64,000 bases of DNA, taken from positions 377,509-441,508 of the forward strand of contig NZ_WJBI01000001.1 of the NCBI RefSeq assembly GCF_020804225.1, in the 5' to 3' direction. Origin of the DNA: Methanosarcina sp. DH2. GTDB taxonomy: Archaea > Halobacteriota > Methanosarcinia > Methanosarcinales > Methanosarcinaceae. Positions 34,829-42,689 of this stretch are shown piece by piece. Positions within the stretch are counted from its first letter, which is position 1; every line of letters begins with the position of its first letter. Made by a program: the position numbers and the translations under genes. The notes under the pieces are model-generated. The model saw nothing but the letters and a program-made list of their open reading frames with translations. It was not told the origin of the DNA and ran no database searches.

Positions 34829-36823
34829 ATGGCAACAGACCTTTTAACCGACCTTCTAATCATTTTCGCGCTTTCCATTCCTGTAGTTTTTACTTTTTCA
34901 AAGATGAAGATAGCGCCGCTGGTAGGTTTTTTGCTTGCAGGCATCCTTGCCGGCCCTTTCGGATTGAGATTGATTCACGATATGCATAATATCGAAATAC
35001 TGGCCGAAATAGGAGTCGTGCTCCTGCTCTTTACTATCGGAATAGAATTTTCCCTGCGGGAACTCCTCCAGCTTCGCAGGATCGTACTCTTTGGGGGAGG
35101 GCTACAGCTTTCTATAACCACTCTAGCTGTTGCTTTTATTTTCCTCTTTCTTGGAAGTTCCAGGGAAACTGCGATTTTCATCGGGCTTCTGGTTGCTTTG
35201 AGCAGCACCGCAATTGTCCTTAAATTACTGCAGGAAAAAGGGGAGATTTACAGCCTTCACGGGCGTACTTCCCTCGGGATACTGATTTTTCAGGACGTCG
35301 CCGCAGTAGTGATAATTCTATTAATCCCTCTTCTCGCAGGAACTCCGGGGACGGAAAAATCCTTTTTAGAGCTTTTACTGCAGGGACTTGGGCTCGTACT
35401 GTTTACCATCCTTAGCGCCAGGTATGCAGTTCCTTTTATCATGTTTCAGGTAGCAAAGACACGTAATAATGAGCTTTTTCTCCTGAGCGTTGTAGCAATA
35501 GGGCTCTCAGTTGCTTGGCTGACTTCTATTGTCGGTCTTTCTCTGGCTCTCGGGGCTTTTCTTGCCGGCCTGATCATCTCAGAGTCCGAATATTCAATCC
35601 AGGCTCTTGGAAACTTAATTCCCTTCAGGGATATGTTCATGAGCATTTTTTTTATTTCAATAGGTATGATGCTCGATCTGAATTTCTTAAAAGACCATCT
35701 TCCTCTGATCCTGACTGCTACTCTGGCGGTACTGGTCCTGAAGACTGCGGCAAACTCCCTGAGTACTTTCCTTATAGGTTTTCCTATGCATACAATGATT
35801 CTGGTTGGCCTTTCCCTGTCTCAAATCGGGGAATTCTCTCTTATTCTTGCAAAAGTAGGTCTTACAAACGGGTTGATATCTTCGGAAATCTATCAGGAAT
35901 TCCTTGATGTAGCTGTGCTTTCCATGGCACTTACCCCTTTCATAATAGGTATGGGACACCGGACTACAACTTTTGCCCAGGCGCTCCCCTTCCCTTCAAT
36001 ATTAAAAGCCGGATGGTACAGAAGTTTTAAGGAACACTCATCATCTCAAGAAATGCTTGAAAACCATGTGATTATCATAGGTTTCGGAGTAAATGGAAGA
36101 AATGTCGCGGCAGCTGCAAAGTCATCCTCAATTCCCTACCAGATAATTGAAATCAATCCTGAGACTGTCAGGCAGGAAAAACAGAACGGAGAACATATCT
36201 TCTATGGAGATGCTGCTCAGAAATCTGTGCTTGAACATGCAGGTCTCCTGACCGCAAAATCAGTTGTTGTGACCGCAGGAGACCCTGCCAGCGCCAGAAG
36301 AATTATTGAAGCTGCCCGGAGGCTGAACCCGGAAGTTCATATCATTGCCAGAACACATTTCTTGAGTGAACTGGATAAGTTTTATGCTGCCGGAGCGGAT
36401 GAGGTTATTTCGGATGAGTTTGAAAGCTCAATAGAGCTTTTCACAAGAGTACTCCACAAGTATCTGGTTCCCAGCAGTGAAATCAATTACCTGGGTTCTA
36501 CCCTGCGCTCCGACCATTACAGGATGCTCCGCAGCCCTGATATTCCGCGGAAAAAGTTCTGTGACCTTGCACTTGATTTTGCAGATGTAGAAATCAGGAG
36601 TATCCGAGTTGGTAAGCTTTCCAGAGGAACAGGAAAAACAATTGGAGAGCTAAATATTCGAAAAAAATACGGAGTTTCCATACTTGCAATCTCCAGGCAT
36701 CATAAACTGATTTCCGGGCTGCAGGCTGAAACCGAGATACTTGCGGATGATATCCTGCTTGTAATAAGCCCACCGGAAAAGCTTGACGAAGTTAAAAGGC
36801 TTTTTGAAGACGAAGTGGGATAA
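34829..36823 (+). CDS. CPA2-type cation/proton antiporter with RCK domains (KefB-like)
   Basis: The product is 664 residues from ATG 34829; an in-frame TTG seven codons upstream is less likely. About 12 membrane helices (1 to ~390) form a Na+/H+ exchanger domain (LVGFLLAGILAGPFGLRLIH; SSTAIVLKLLQEKGE; SIVGLSLALGAFLAG). An RCK-N nucleotide-binding domain follows (~415-540, HVIIIGFGVNGRN with the GxGxxG turn), then RCK-C (~575-660). Such proteins exchange K+ or Na+ for protons under control of a bound nucleotide. Placed next to the osmolyte genes ablA/ablB, though divergent. Confidence 0.9.
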   Translation: MATDLLTDLLIIFALSIPVVFTFSKMKIAPLVGFLLAGILAGPFGLRLIHDMHNIEILAEIGVVLLLFTIGIEFSLRELLQLRRIVLFGGGLQLSITTLAVAFIFLFLGSSRETAIFIGLLVALSSTAIVLKLLQEKGEIYSLHGRTSLGILIFQDVAAVVIILLIPLLAGTPGTEKSFLELLLQGLGLVLFTILSARYAVPFIMFQVAKTRNNELFLLSVVAIGLSVAWLTSIVGLSLALGAFLAGLIISESEYSIQALGNLIPFRDMFMSIFFISIGMMLDLNFLKDHLPLILTATLAVLVLKTAANSLSTFLIGFPMHTMILVGLSLSQIGEFSLILAKVGLTNGLISSEIYQEFLDVAVLSMALTPFIIGMGHRTTTFAQALPFPSILKAGWYRSFKEHSSSQEMLENHVIIIGFGVNGRNVAAAAKSSSIPYQIIEINPETVRQEKQNGEHIFYGDAAQKSVLEHAGLLTAKSVVVTAGDPASARRIIEAARRLNPEVHIIARTHFLSELDKFYAAGADEVISDEFESSIELFTRVLHKYLVPSSEINYLGSTLRSDHYRMLRSPDIPRKKFCDLALDFADVEIRSIRVGKLSRGTGKTIGELNIRKKYGVSILAISRHHKLISGLQAETEILADDILLVISPPEKLDEVKRLFEDEVG

Positions 36824-37338
36824 ACTTTTCCTCTTTATATTTTTTTAATTTCAAAAGAGGCTTCCCTTCGCTAATTCTTAAAAATTAAGGGTGTAGAGTA
36901 ATGAAAGGGTGTGTAGTGATGAGTATTTCAGGCTATTATGCTTGATTCTGTACTTCCTGTATGTAAACCTTAATACATTACTCATTCTTTAGCTATCTAT
37001 CAATACTACCAATAAAAATACCTATATAATATTATTTCGAATAGGATAATATTAATCTCAGATATACATTTGACAAAATGAGACTTTTTACCGGATATTA
37101 TTAAAAAATAAACAATTTTAGTGAAATACTTAAAACTTCAAATTCATGAATATTTACTTATAATATGTAAAATTATTAATATTTTATATTTCATGAATTT
37201 GCTGGGCTATAAACTGAAATTTTCAATGCACATTTGGGCAGATAAGGTTTCGATTATGTCTTGTTGGAAATTACTTTTAAATAACTTTAATGGTACTGTG
37301 AGTGATATCTCGCATTATCCATCTGGTGGAAAACTCTT
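36824..37338. other. AT-rich spacer before the DUF1538 operon
   Basis: It contains an 11-bp inverted repeat (37140-37150 / 37190-37200). A 73-codon frame from 37121 covers that repeat and is not credible as a gene. Confidence 0.4.
37140..37200. repeat. 11-bp inverted repeat upstream of the DUF1538-PII genes
   Basis: AAATTCATGAA (37140-37150) and TTCATGAATTT (37190-37200) are exact reverse complements, 39 bases apart. Each arm also contains the palindrome TTCATGAA, so each may bind a dimer by itself. They lie 140-200 bases before the operon start. Confidence 0.5.
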
Positions 37339-38034
37339 ATGATGAGGGATTTTAAAGAAATCTTTCTTGAAGTTATTCAGGCGGTATTGCCTTTAACACT
37401 GGCAGTGGTAGTAATCATGCTGGTATTTGTCGGTTCAAATCTGGGCCATTTCACATCCTTTTTGACCGGCACAGTAATGGTCATAGTGGGAATGACTTTT
37501 TTCCTTATGGGTGTCAAACTGGGGATGCTGCCAATAGGCGAGGCAATTGGAGCTAATTTGCCAAAACACGGTTCGCTGATGTTTATTGCAGCAATAGCAT
37601 TTTTACTCTCTTTTCTTACAACCGTTGCGGAACCTGATGTAAGAGTTCTGAGCAGCATGATTGATTCAGTTTCAGAGGACAGCATAGACCGCAATTTACT
37701 CATCATATCAATAGCTTTTGGAGTGGGGTTCTTTGTGACTTTTTCCATTCTCAGGATAATCTACGGAGTCCCGATAAAGTATCTGTTTGCAATAAGTTAT
37801 CTAATTATAATCGTGCTGTCATTTTTTACACCTCGGGAATACCTTGCTATTTCCTTTGATGCCGGGGGTGTGACCACCGGGCCTATGACAGTGCCTGTAA
37901 TTATGGCCCTCGGGATCGGGACAGCTTCAGTATTGCAGGATAGGTCTCAACTTTCAGAAGGTTTCGGGCTCATAGGTTTCGCCTCGATAGGTCCCATAAT
38001 CAGTATAATGTTACTGGGGGTACTGTCCTCATGA
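37339..38034 (+). CDS. DUF1538 membrane protein, first half
   Basis: This 231-residue membrane protein with ~6-7 helices carries the DUF1538 marks TTVAEPDVRVLS (~90-101) and FDAGGVTTGPMTVPVIMALG (~173-192). The next gene encodes a homologue with the same marks (TFAEPAVRVL; FDSGGVATGPMAV). In many bacteria the two halves are one fused protein; here they are separate, overlapping by 4 bases, and probably form a pseudo-symmetric dimer. Function is unproven; transport is presumed. ATG 37339 or 37342, with GGTGGA upstream. Confidence 0.85.
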   Translation: MMRDFKEIFLEVIQAVLPLTLAVVVIMLVFVGSNLGHFTSFLTGTVMVIVGMTFFLMGVKLGMLPIGEAIGANLPKHGSLMFIAAIAFLLSFLTTVAEPDVRVLSSMIDSVSEDSIDRNLLIISIAFGVGFFVTFSILRIIYGVPIKYLFAISYLIIIVLSFFTPREYLAISFDAGGVTTGPMTVPVIMALGIGTASVLQDRSQLSEGFGLIGFASIGPIISIMLLGVLSS

Positions 38035-38765
38035 GCTCGGGGAGTACAGGGGGGATATTGCTTGTATCTCTCGAGGTTATCCAGGCACTTGTCCCTCTGG
38101 TGTTATTTTTTATCATATTCCAGCGTTTGTATCTGAAGTTGCCCTCATCACAGTTGATTAAGCTCTTTACAGGAATGCTTTTTACTGCAATCGGAATGAT
38201 CTTATTTCTACACGGGGTTTATAATGGCTTTTTCCCTGTGGGAAGGGAAATAGGCGAATTTTTTGGTAGCTCTGACAAAAAAAGCCTGTTAATCCCGATA
38301 GGTTTTGTCCTTGGGTTTCTTGCTACCTTCGCAGAACCCGCCGTAAGAGTATTGTGCTACCAGATTGAAGAGTCTTCGAGCGGTTATATCAGTTCGAAAC
38401 TTATGCTCTACACACTTTCTTCCGGAGTTGCTGTATTTGTCTCTATTGCGATGGCGAAACTTGTTTATGGAATTCCTTTCCATTATGTAATAGTTCCCGG
38501 TTATCTGTTTGTCCTTGTTTTGTTATGGTTTTGCGACAAGGACTTTATAGCGATTGCATTTGATTCCGGAGGAGTTGCAACAGGCCCCATGGCTGTGACA
38601 TTTCTCATGTCAATGGCTGTCGGAGTGGCCTCGGTGCAGGAAGGCGGAAATCCTATTGTAGATGGTTTCGGCCTGATCGCAATGATAGCACTTGCACCTA
38701 TTATCTTTGTTATGCTTCTGGGTGTCTATATAAGATTTAATGGAGGTAGAAATAATGTCAAATGA
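38031..38765 (+). CDS. DUF1538 membrane protein, second half
   Basis: The 244-residue homologue of the preceding gene product has ~7 helices, TFAEPAVRVLCYQIEES (~99-115) and FDSGGVATGPMAVTFLMSMA (~180-199). The ATG overlaps the previous stop (ATGA), so translation is coupled. The gene end overlaps the start of the PII-like gene by 11 bases. The paired acidic AEP and the glycine-rich GG-TGP loops, once in each half, suggest a substrate path between the halves (inference). Confidence 0.85.
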   Translation: MSSGSTGGILLVSLEVIQALVPLVLFFIIFQRLYLKLPSSQLIKLFTGMLFTAIGMILFLHGVYNGFFPVGREIGEFFGSSDKKSLLIPIGFVLGFLATFAEPAVRVLCYQIEESSSGYISSKLMLYTLSSGVAVFVSIAMAKLVYGIPFHYVIVPGYLFVLVLLWFCDKDFIAIAFDSGGVATGPMAVTFLMSMAVGVASVQEGGNPIVDGFGLIAMIALAPIIFVMLLGVYIRFNGGRNNVK

Positions 38766-39117
38766 AGGAGATTTTGTACTAATAGTAACAATTGTAAAAA
38801 AAGGGTGGGGCGATGATGTCATTAAGGCTTCCAGAAAGGCTGGTGCCCAGGGAGGAACAATTTTATTTGGGCGCGGTACAGGTATACATGAAAATAAGAG
38901 TATCCTTGGCTTGATGATCGAACCTGAGAAAGAAATCGTGTTTACTATCGTCGAATCAAGAATAGCAGACTCTGTCCTGAATTCCGTTACCGAGGCGGTA
39001 AAACTTGATGAGCCTGGAACAGGTGTAGGATTTGTGGTTCCTATAGAGAAAGTGTTTGGTATTTCTCGCTATTTCTGTGAAATCCAGAACATGTCACAGA
39101 AGAATCTTGAGTCATAA
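38755..39117 (+). CDS. PII-like signalling protein coupled to DUF1538
   Basis: The 120-residue protein, begun at ATG 38755 (GGAGG nine bases before), has the PII ferredoxin-like fold: the first strand FVLIVTIVKKGWGDDVIKAS, the T-loop region GGTILFGRGTGIHENKSI (~31-48), then EKEIVFTIVE (~58-67) and a C-terminal GTGVGFVVPIEKVFGI (~92-107). It lacks the Tyr-bearing uridylylation site of GlnB/GlnK. Like GlnK next to AmtB, it overlaps the gene of the membrane protein it presumably gates; the ligand is unknown. Confidence 0.8.
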   Translation: MSNEGDFVLIVTIVKKGWGDDVIKASRKAGAQGGTILFGRGTGIHENKSILGLMIEPEKEIVFTIVESRIADSVLNSVTEAVKLDEPGTGVGFVVPIEKVFGISRYFCEIQNMSQKNLES

Positions 39118-39296
39118 GCCCGACATTCATAGATAATGTGATATCTTTCTGTCATCATGCGTTTGTTGCAAACATCGGGAAAATAGATTTTCAGATATTC
39201 ATGTCTTATGAGTCTAGTTTCAAATATGTATTTTTTGGCGGACTTTTAATAGTAATTCATACAATAATCTAATAAGTATAAGACACGGTGATTCTC

Positions 39297-39482
39297 ATGA
39301 GTAGAGAGAACATTGAGAACAGGCTCCTTGAAGAACTTAACTTTATCAAAAAACAACTTGGAGAAATAAAGGAACATATGGTAGATATAGATACCCTACT
39401 CACCGCAGAAGAAAAAGAGATCGTTTCTAAGAGCTTTGAGAACGAGAAGAATGGAAAGCTCATAAAATTTAAAGACTTCTAA
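39297..39482 (+). CDS. small antitoxin-like protein of a RelE-type pair
   Basis: The protein is 61 residues from ATG 39297 (GGTGA five bases before; GTG 39288 is the alternative). It is helical and charged (ENIENRLLEELNFIKKQLGE; EKEIVSKSFENEKNGKLIKF), ending in the basic/aromatic KFKDF. It precedes the RelE-like toxin gene by 36 bases. Position, size and composition make it the antitoxin; there is no clear DNA-binding motif, so autoregulation is not evident. Confidence 0.65.
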   Translation: MSRENIENRLLEELNFIKKQLGEIKEHMVDIDTLLTAEEKEIVSKSFENEKNGKLIKFKDF

Positions 39483-39518
39483 TAGTTTTTAATAATTTTT
39501 ACTAACTGAGGCTCTAAA

Positions 39519-39776
39519 ATGTTTGAAGTTTCTCTTGATACTCAATCTCAAGATTTTTTGAGATCTGCAGATGAAATTACTCATTCACGGGCCAGGGAAA
39601 TCTTTGAAGAGCTTGCCCTTGATCCTATCCCTCGGGGAGCAAAAAGAGTAATTGAAAGTCAGGAAAAACTTTTCAGGTTGCGATCCAGGCATTTAAGATT
39701 GCTTTATAGAGTTGATTACGAAAAAAAAACCATTGTAATTATAATAATCGAGCCTTTAAGCCGTATGTACCGCTGA
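39519..39776 (+). CDS. RelE/ParE-superfamily toxin
   Basis: The 85-residue protein starts with a beta strand (MFEVSLDTQSQDFLRSA), then a helix (THSRAREIFEELALDP), the turn PIPRGAKRVI and the C-terminal sheet FRLRSRHLRLLYRVDYEKKTIVIIIIEPL, ending RMYR: the RelE fold with basic residues on the sheet. RelE toxins cleave mRNA in the ribosome; ParE relatives hit gyrase. The final Arg-x-Tyr-Arg and LRLLYRVDY favour the RelE side. It forms a pair with the 39297 gene. Confidence 0.8.
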   Translation: MFEVSLDTQSQDFLRSADEITHSRAREIFEELALDPIPRGAKRVIESQEKLFRLRSRHLRLLYRVDYEKKTIVIIIIEPLSRMYR

Positions 39777-40500
39777 ATAAAAATTAAGCAGGAAAAAAAT
39801 AGGATCCGAATATTGAATATCAGGAATGTACCTAGAGGATGTCGAGCCTCATGGGAGGGAAATGTGAAAAGTCCTGTATTTTTATACAGGCTGCTGACAG
39901 CAGGAAAGCAAAATAATTATAACGAGGCAAATACAAAATATAATTTCAACATTTCTTAAAAAACGATCTGCCATAATATTAATAGTGTCTCTCTCATATA
40001 TAAATTATTTTACACAGTTCTTATTAGAATTTTTATCTTTTATACTTTGAACATTTTATTCTTGAGTCTCTTGCTTCAACATTTCTTATCAGGTTCTATC
40101 TGTCTTGTGATTTTATGTGTTGTTTTTAAAGCTATATCAGTAAGATATGAAATATCTAAAACTTTTTTAGTTAATTACTTCTTTAACGCCTATTTTTTGA
40201 CCTTACTTTGTATTTTTATTTAATATATCGTGCCTATTTTTATTTCATTTGTTTCTCTTCGGAAAACTGAATGTCCCAATTAACCGTATTTCAAATTATA
40301 TTTTTTAAATGCTTTTTATTTTTCTCTTCTCATTCCGACATCTATAAATAATGTATATGATATTCTACTTAATGTAAAAAAGTAATTACATTTTGTATGA
40401 TATTGGTGACTATGTGTCTTTAAAAGCATACTTGAGCTGAAGTTTGAGGGATGAAATTGATGATGATTAAGACCGAAAAAATATGTAGGAAGATTCTCAG
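39777..40500. other. spacer with a possible small ORF and paired hairpins
   Basis: Besides the 39864-39959 segment it is AT-rich. TTTATTTAATATATC and similar stretches are TATA-like, but no single promoter stands out. Confidence 0.4.
39864..39959 (+). CDS. possible 31-aa ORF overlapping two hairpins
   Basis: GGGAGGG (39853-39859) stands four bases before GTG 39864, which opens 31 codons (MKSPVFLYRLLTAGKQ...). An ATG overlapping it (39862) is followed at once by TGA. The first third of the frame consists of two perfect hairpins: CCTGTAT-TTTT-ATACAGG and CTGCT-GAC-AGCAG (about 39873-39904), which suggests an RNA structure as much as a peptide. No family is known. Confidence 0.3.
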   Translation: MKSPVFLYRLLTAGKQNNYNEANTKYNFNIS

Positions 40501-40884
40501 ATGAAACAGAAACAGTTTAGAATTATTTCTCTGCTGATTACAGTGGTCATGGGGGCTGTCGTAGGTTTTTCAGTCTCTATAGGAAATCCGGCGCTTGCAG
40601 TAGGTGTCGTACTTGCAGGTATGGCAGCTATGTACAATCTAAAAAGCAGGCTGGAAGGCGTAGTCGAAGATGAAAGGATTCACCAGGTTAGTCAGAAGGC
40701 TTCGCGCATTACTCTCCAGATAGTTGCGCTTGGGCTTGCCCTTGGGGGAGCATTCCTGATAGCAATGAGAGATGCCTATCCCGGATACATTGATCTTGGT
40801 TTCTTCATGGCATATGCAAGCTGCGGGGTTCTTGTGCTTTACTCCCTGTTTTACAAATATTATAACAGGGAATATGGTGGCTGA
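40501..40884 (+). CDS. DUF2178-like small membrane protein
   Basis: The 127-residue protein has four membrane helices: ~10-25, ~28-44, ~68-88 and ~95-117 (GFFMAYASCGVLVLYSLFYKYY). The loop EDERIHQVSQKASRITLQIV between helices 2 and 3 is the hallmark of DUF2178 proteins, which regularly precede a small Xre-type regulator gene, as here. Function unknown. Confidence 0.75.
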   Translation: MKQKQFRIISLLITVVMGAVVGFSVSIGNPALAVGVVLAGMAAMYNLKSRLEGVVEDERIHQVSQKASRITLQIVALGLALGGAFLIAMRDAYPGYIDLGFFMAYASCGVLVLYSLFYKYYNREYGG

Positions 40885-40885
40885 A

Positions 40886-41089
40886 ATGAAAAACAATATT
40901 AAAGTTTACAGGGCAATGCATGACCTTACCCAGGAAAGCTTGGCTGAGAAGGTAGGGGTAACAAGGCAGACAATAAACGCTATTGAGAAAGGAAAGTATG
41001 ATCCCTCTCTTGACCTTGCGTTCAAGATTGCCAGACTTTTTAATGTAAGCATTGAAAATATCTTTCTCTATGAGGACGGGGGGAATTGA
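40886..41089 (+). CDS. Xre-family helix-turn-helix regulator
   Basis: The 67-residue protein is almost only a DNA-binding domain: KVYRAMHDLTQESLAEKVGV (~6-25), then TRQTINAIEKGKYDPS with the recognition helix, and LDLAFKIARLFNVSIENIF. ATG 40886 lies one base after the stop of the DUF2178 gene, with GGTGG upstream, so the two are translated together; ATG 40874 is a less likely start. Its target is probably its own operon. Confidence 0.88.
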   Translation: MKNNIKVYRAMHDLTQESLAEKVGVTRQTINAIEKGKYDPSLDLAFKIARLFNVSIENIFLYEDGGN

Positions 41090-41643
41090 GAGCTGCCCTG
41101 AAAAAATCTAATCATTTAATTTCTTTACTATATAATGAAATATTTCATTATTATAACAAAATCAAATAACCGATGTCGAATACTGTTTAATGAAAAATAA
41201 CTCCTCTGACGTTTGATGTGGGAATAAAATCATATGTGGCTTTTATTTCACTCGAATACTCCGCTGCAAGCAACGGGGTGCGCCAGCGCAATTTTGATTC
41301 CGAGTTTGGAATGCTGGTTTCTTAAAGGGGTAGTAAAAAATATTTTCTCAGGAATTGCTTGAATTCTTGTTCTTTTTTGCATAAAAGCAGACTTCAAAAT
41401 ATTTCTTCCAGATAAACTTAGCTTTCCCTGGCTCTCCCGCGCAAATAAACCTGAAGTAAAAGATCATCTAATTATGATTTTATTTCCAGTAAAACCACTA
41501 TCTGGTAAAGGAGTGTGATTTCAGCGTGTAAGCTAATTTTCTTATTTGGTACTTAAAGCCACTGCATCAGGAAAATCAATATCTGTTTTTAAATAAATTT
41601 ATAAGGAATAAGCAGGTAGTTAAACATAGATGTCTGTTTCTAA
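41090..41643. other. AT-rich spacer
   Basis: No ORF with a ribosome site and no clear repeat is seen. Confidence 0.4.
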
Positions 41644-41674
41644 TATACCGGTTTGAAAACCGGTATATATAAAG
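41644..41674 (+). promoter_or_regulatory. palindromic operator on a TATA box
   Basis: TATACCGGTTT-GA-AAACCGGTATA is a perfect 11-bp inverted repeat (41644-41654 / 41657-41667). Its right arm runs into TATATATAAAG (41664-41674), a strong TATA box for the gene at 41747 (predicted start ~41695, leader ~50 bases). A dimeric protein bound here would cover the BRE and TATA box. Confidence 0.6.
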
Positions 41675-41746
41675 AAATAATAGACAGGTAATAGGCAACA
41701 AACAAAAATAGCTACCAGAACCAAGAAGACCAGCAGGAGCAAAAAT

Positions 41747-41926
41747 ATGATGCAATCTTTTATAGTGGAACATTACCTTAACAGTGCCGTAGATGTTTAC
41801 TGTGGCGGACCGGATATTTTCAGGGGAATCGTAAAAGCCTGTGCAGATAACGTACTCACTCTCGATAATGAAGGAAAACTTACACATATAGCCATCGATA
41901 AGATTATAGCTATGTGGGCTCAGTAA
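41747..41926 (+). CDS. 59-aa conserved small protein, paralogue 1
   Basis: The start is ATG 41747 (AGGAG seven bases before) or the next ATG 41750. It shares more than half its residues with the 42260 product: SFIVEHYLNSAVDVYCGGPD, then ACADNVLTL and IDKIIAMW. The pattern (V-x-VYCGGPDIFRGIVKA, Asp-Asn, hydrophobic pairs, IDKIIA) recalls the small Sm/LSm barrel, with the strand-turn G-x-V-x-x-C-x-D-N of the Sm1 motif; this is only a resemblance. It has its own regulated promoter. Confidence 0.75.
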   Translation: MMQSFIVEHYLNSAVDVYCGGPDIFRGIVKACADNVLTLDNEGKLTHIAIDKIIAMWAQ

Positions 41927-42114
41927 ACCCAGATTTTATGTTTTAAAATCATTACATTAACGGGGGAATCTGGAGGTGGAGAAGGGCATTACTGATCCTT
42001 TCCCAAGCCCTGTCACACTGGACAAGTCTCTGGACTGGGGATAAGTTTAAACTTTTATTCTCACACAGAGGACAAAAGCTGACCCTTACTCAGCAGAATG
42101 AAATTTGATTATAA

Positions 42115-42232
42115 TAGGACTTACGCACTTGAGATCCGAAATCAAACACAATAGGCATTGTAGTTAACTCCAGTTTTTAGACAGTTAAAGGTTTAAAGCT
42201 ATTGATTTCTCGTTTCAACCGCGTAAGTCCTA
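42115..42232. mobile_element. MITE, 118 bp, flanked by TA
   Basis: TAGGACTTACGC (42115-42126) and GCGTAAGTCCTA (42221-42232) are perfect inverted ends; further in, GAAATCAA and TTGATTTC match as well. If the outer TA on each side is the target duplication, the element is GGACTTACGC...GCGTAAGTCC, as expected for IS630/Tc1-mariner-type mobilisation. It has no ORF. It sits between the two small paralogues, 28 bases before the second. Confidence 0.8.
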
Positions 42233-42259
42233 TATAAAAAACACCCAAAAGGGCAAGAA

Positions 42260-42436
42260 ATGCAGCCTTTTATAGTGGAACATCAGCTCGGCGAAGTTAT
42301 AGACGTTTACTGCGGGGGTCCTGACATTTTTAGCGGAAAGGTGGAAGCCTGCGCAGACAATGTACTCACTCTTGGAAAGGACGGAAAATACACACACATT
42401 TCAATTGATAAAATAATAGCTATCTGGCGAGTGTGA
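42260..42436 (+). CDS. 58-aa conserved small protein, paralogue 2
   Basis: Begins MQPFIVEHQLGEVIDVYCGG and ends IDKIIAIWRV. Clearly homologous to the 41747 product over the full length, without gaps beyond the first residue; differences are mainly at charged surface-type positions (e.g. EVIDVY for SAVDVY, GKDGKYTHIS for NEGKLTHIA). GGGCAAG before ATG is a weak ribosome site, and the MITE lies immediately upstream, so its promoter may have been replaced by the insertion. Function unknown; an Sm-like barrel is possible. Confidence 0.75.
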   Translation: MQPFIVEHQLGEVIDVYCGGPDIFSGKVEACADNVLTLGKDGKYTHISIDKIIAIWRV

Positions 42437-42507
42437 TCAGAACTAAAAGAGTGTAATCGAATAAGATATTTTTTGAACAAAGAACTTTTATAAAGTAGTA
42501 GAATAAT

Positions 42508-42551
42508 GGAAAGCCCGAAGTGGGAACTTCGCCTTTCCCATCAATTTTTTA
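42508..42551 (+). terminator. strong hairpin with T-run
   Basis: GGAAAG-CC-CGAAGT-GGGA-ACTTCG-C-CTTTCC folds into a 12-bp stem with a small bulge and GGGA loop (42508-42538), followed by AATTTTTT. It ends the 42260 transcript and may insulate it from the convergent agmatinase gene. Confidence 0.65.
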
Positions 42552-42689
42552 TAAAAAGCTGAAACTGCTTTATCAGCAACAACCGCCCGTAAAGTTTTGC
42601 ATATCTAAATATCTCTATTTTAATGGCTTACATTTTATGGTAAATACTTTCTCTGCACCTGTGCTTTATATCTCATGCTCTTTTTGCAC

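Noticed and set aside
37121-37342. 73-codon frame before the DUF1538 operon
   Set aside because: AT-driven composition, no ribosome site, and it covers an inverted repeat.
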